This document shows positions 24,090-24,918 of a stretch of 24,918 nucleotides of DNA, piece by piece. The stretch is from JBEKYD01 sp049509915 (GTDB lineage Bacteria; Acidobacteriota; Terriglobia; Bryobacterales; Bryobacteraceae). The position numbers were made by a program, and so were the translations under genes. The DNA lies in the NCBI GenBank assembly GCA_049509915.1, contig JBEKZL010000082.1:1-24918 (forward strand), in the 5' to 3' direction. Under the pieces are notes generated by a model. The model was not told the origin of the DNA. It saw only the letters and a list, made by a program, of their open reading frames with translations, and ran no database searches. How positions within the stretch are numbered: position 1 is the stretch's first letter; the number at the start of each line of letters is the position of its first letter.

Positions 24090-24150
24090 ACGTGGACCTT
24101 TCTCGAGAACCAAGCCGTCGCTACAAGCGTAGCGCCGGCGCGACCGTGGC

Positions 24151-24318
24151 TCAAAGCCGGCGCATCGATCGGGCTGGGTGTAACTCGCTCATCATCGCCT
24201 TCCCGCTCACACCCAGGGCGAGGATCTCCGCCTGCAAAATCTCTGCGACGGAATCGAGCTGATGGCCGCGTTGCCGACGATGCAGGTGGCACAGACCATT
24301 GCATGCATCGGAACACAT
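24151..24318 (-). CDS. Small Cys-rich hypothetical protein
   Basis: I do not recognise this family. The 55-residue frame has an N-terminal Cys cluster (MCSDACNGLCHLH) and a regular amphipathic helix LDSVAEILQAEILAL, then GVSGKAM. This gives it much more protein-like character than the other frames in this spacer. ATG 24316-24318 is the first start giving this product. The frame remains open upstream but there it is antisense to the RidA gene. No strong Shine-Dalgarno sequence is visible. It is in the same direction as, and 61 bases before, the spermidine synthase-like gene, and could be its operon partner. The Cys cluster might bind metal. A spurious frame is still possible. Confidence 0.45.
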   Translation of the reverse strand: MCSDACNGLCHLHRRQRGHQLDSVAEILQAEILALGVSGKAMMSELHPARSMRRL

Positions 24319-24346
24319 GATAAGCTCACTCGGTATGAGACTAATT

Positions 24347-24799
24347 ATGAAAGCGAAGAATCGCCCAACAATCCGGCGGCGCCTGTGGTCGATGGGCATG
24401 CTGGCGTTTTTGGTTTTGGCCAGTGCTTTCGCGCAAAACACCGCCATCGACTTCAAGGAGGGCATGCCCTTTAGCAATGGGTATGTGGCGGGCAACACCC
24501 TCTACGTCGCCGGCCAGCAAGGGCCCGACTCGAACGGCAAACTGGCGGGGACCGATATCGCGCAGCAGACTACAAATACGATTGCCGCCATCGAAAAAAT
24601 AGTCAAGAAAGCCGGCTTTCAGATGACGGACATCACATCCGTGACCGTTTATGTGACGGACTTGAACGACGTCCCCAAGATGAACGAAGTTTACAAGAAG
24701 CTCATGCCAAACCCCAAACCGGCGCGAGCCACCGTACAGGTGGCGGGTTTGATCGGCGGGGCAAAGATCGAAATTTCCGCCATTGCTGTGAAGCATTAG
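24347..24799 (+). CDS. RidA (YjgF/UK114) family protein with signal peptide
   Basis: A 150-aa member of the reactive-intermediate deaminase family, which hydrolyses enamine/imine intermediates of amino-acid metabolism. The family core covers residues about 35-149: PFSNGYVAGNTLYVAGQ, TDIAQQTTNTIAAIEKIV, VTVYVTDLNDVPKMNEVY, and PARATVQVAGL with the catalytic Arg127, then IEISAIA with the acidic residue E142. Unusually, it begins with a basic stretch (KNRPTIRRR) and a hydrophobic segment ending ASAFAQ, a likely Sec signal peptide cleaved around residue 28-30. It should therefore be periplasmic. I chose ATG 24347 because it gives a normal signal peptide. ATGs at 24317 and 24335 would only lengthen it. 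Upstream genes are divergent, so it has its own promoter. Confidence 0.9.
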   Translation: MKAKNRPTIRRRLWSMGMLAFLVLASAFAQNTAIDFKEGMPFSNGYVAGNTLYVAGQQGPDSNGKLAGTDIAQQTTNTIAAIEKIVKKAGFQMTDITSVTVYVTDLNDVPKMNEVYKKLMPNPKPARATVQVAGLIGGAKIEISAIAVKH

Positions 24800-24858
24800 T
24801 CCGAAGTTCCCGCTCTCGATGAGCTGGAAGTAGCTGATTATTTGGGGAATAGAGCGGA

Positions 24859-24887
24859 TTGTGACTGCGGCCTACTGGGTACACTAT
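24859..24887 (+). promoter_or_regulatory. Possible promoter for a gene beyond the window
   Basis: TTGTGA (24859-24864) and CACTAT (24882-24887) are separated by 17 bases, an acceptable sigma-70-like arrangement. The remaining bases after the RidA gene (24800-24918) show no coding frame of note. This is a weak call. Confidence 0.25.
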
Positions 24888-24918
24888 GCTCGGCAGGTGA
24901 CCTTCAGAAGGTCGAAAG

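Overview
The window reads as high-GC chromosomal DNA of an environmental Gram-negative bacterium, most likely an acidobacterium of the Solibacter/Bryobacter type. The evidence for that is: GC-rich third codon positions in nearly every gene; frequent TTG and GTG starts; an exosortase beside surface-polysaccharide genes; a lysS-lolC pair; and two kinds of intergenic palindrome (an AGCCACGGATGAACACGG-type element at 1247-1304 and 21288-21365, and a GCGACCGCTCCCT hairpin at 11463-11531) that I associate from memory with such genomes. The taxonomic call is inference. I saw no rRNA, tRNA, CRISPR array or intact transposase.

Left part (1-4113): the 3' end of an exosortase gene (+), a convergent dolichyl-phosphate-sugar-synthase-like glycosyltransferase (-), then lysS and a LolC/E-type permease (+).

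Centre (4308-18626): a surface-polysaccharide region with two arms diverging from a spacer at about 10.95-11.64 kb. The minus arm runs leftwards as a five-gene operon: a GT-B glycosyltransferase, a Wzx-like flippase, a degenerate methyltransferase-like protein, a GT4 glycosyltransferase coupled to it by an ATGA overlap, and an AsnB-type amidotransferase. The plus arm has a GT4, a GT2 (ATGA overlap) and a GT-C-type membrane glycosyltransferase. It runs tail to tail into a zinc-ribbon SAM methyltransferase. A large two-domain fusion (Gfo/Idh/MocA oxidoreductase plus SDR epimerase/dehydratase) is divergent from that methyltransferase. Together these can build, modify and flip a lipid-linked glycan. 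The exosortase and AsnB-type protein suggest a link to an exosortase/PEP-CTERM-like surface system, but no substrate protein is visible. The spacer between the arms holds two small coding-like frames without usable start codons (one resembling an antitoxin) and the large hairpin.

Right part (18688-24918): an alpha/beta hydrolase (-), a 349-base spacer with a strong minus-strand terminator, an MFS transporter (+), a D-Ala-D-Ala carboxypeptidase (+) whose N-terminus is encoded by one of the palindromic repeats, an FmdB zinc-ribbon protein (+), an ArsC/Spx-like protein that lacks its cysteine (-), a spermidine-synthase-like protein (-), a small Cys-rich hypothetical protein (-), and an exported RidA-family protein (+).

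No single unmistakably new defence or mobile system was found. The best leads are the oxidoreductase-SDR fusion, the repeat-derived signal peptide, and the start-less small-ORF pair in the spacer between the polysaccharide arms.
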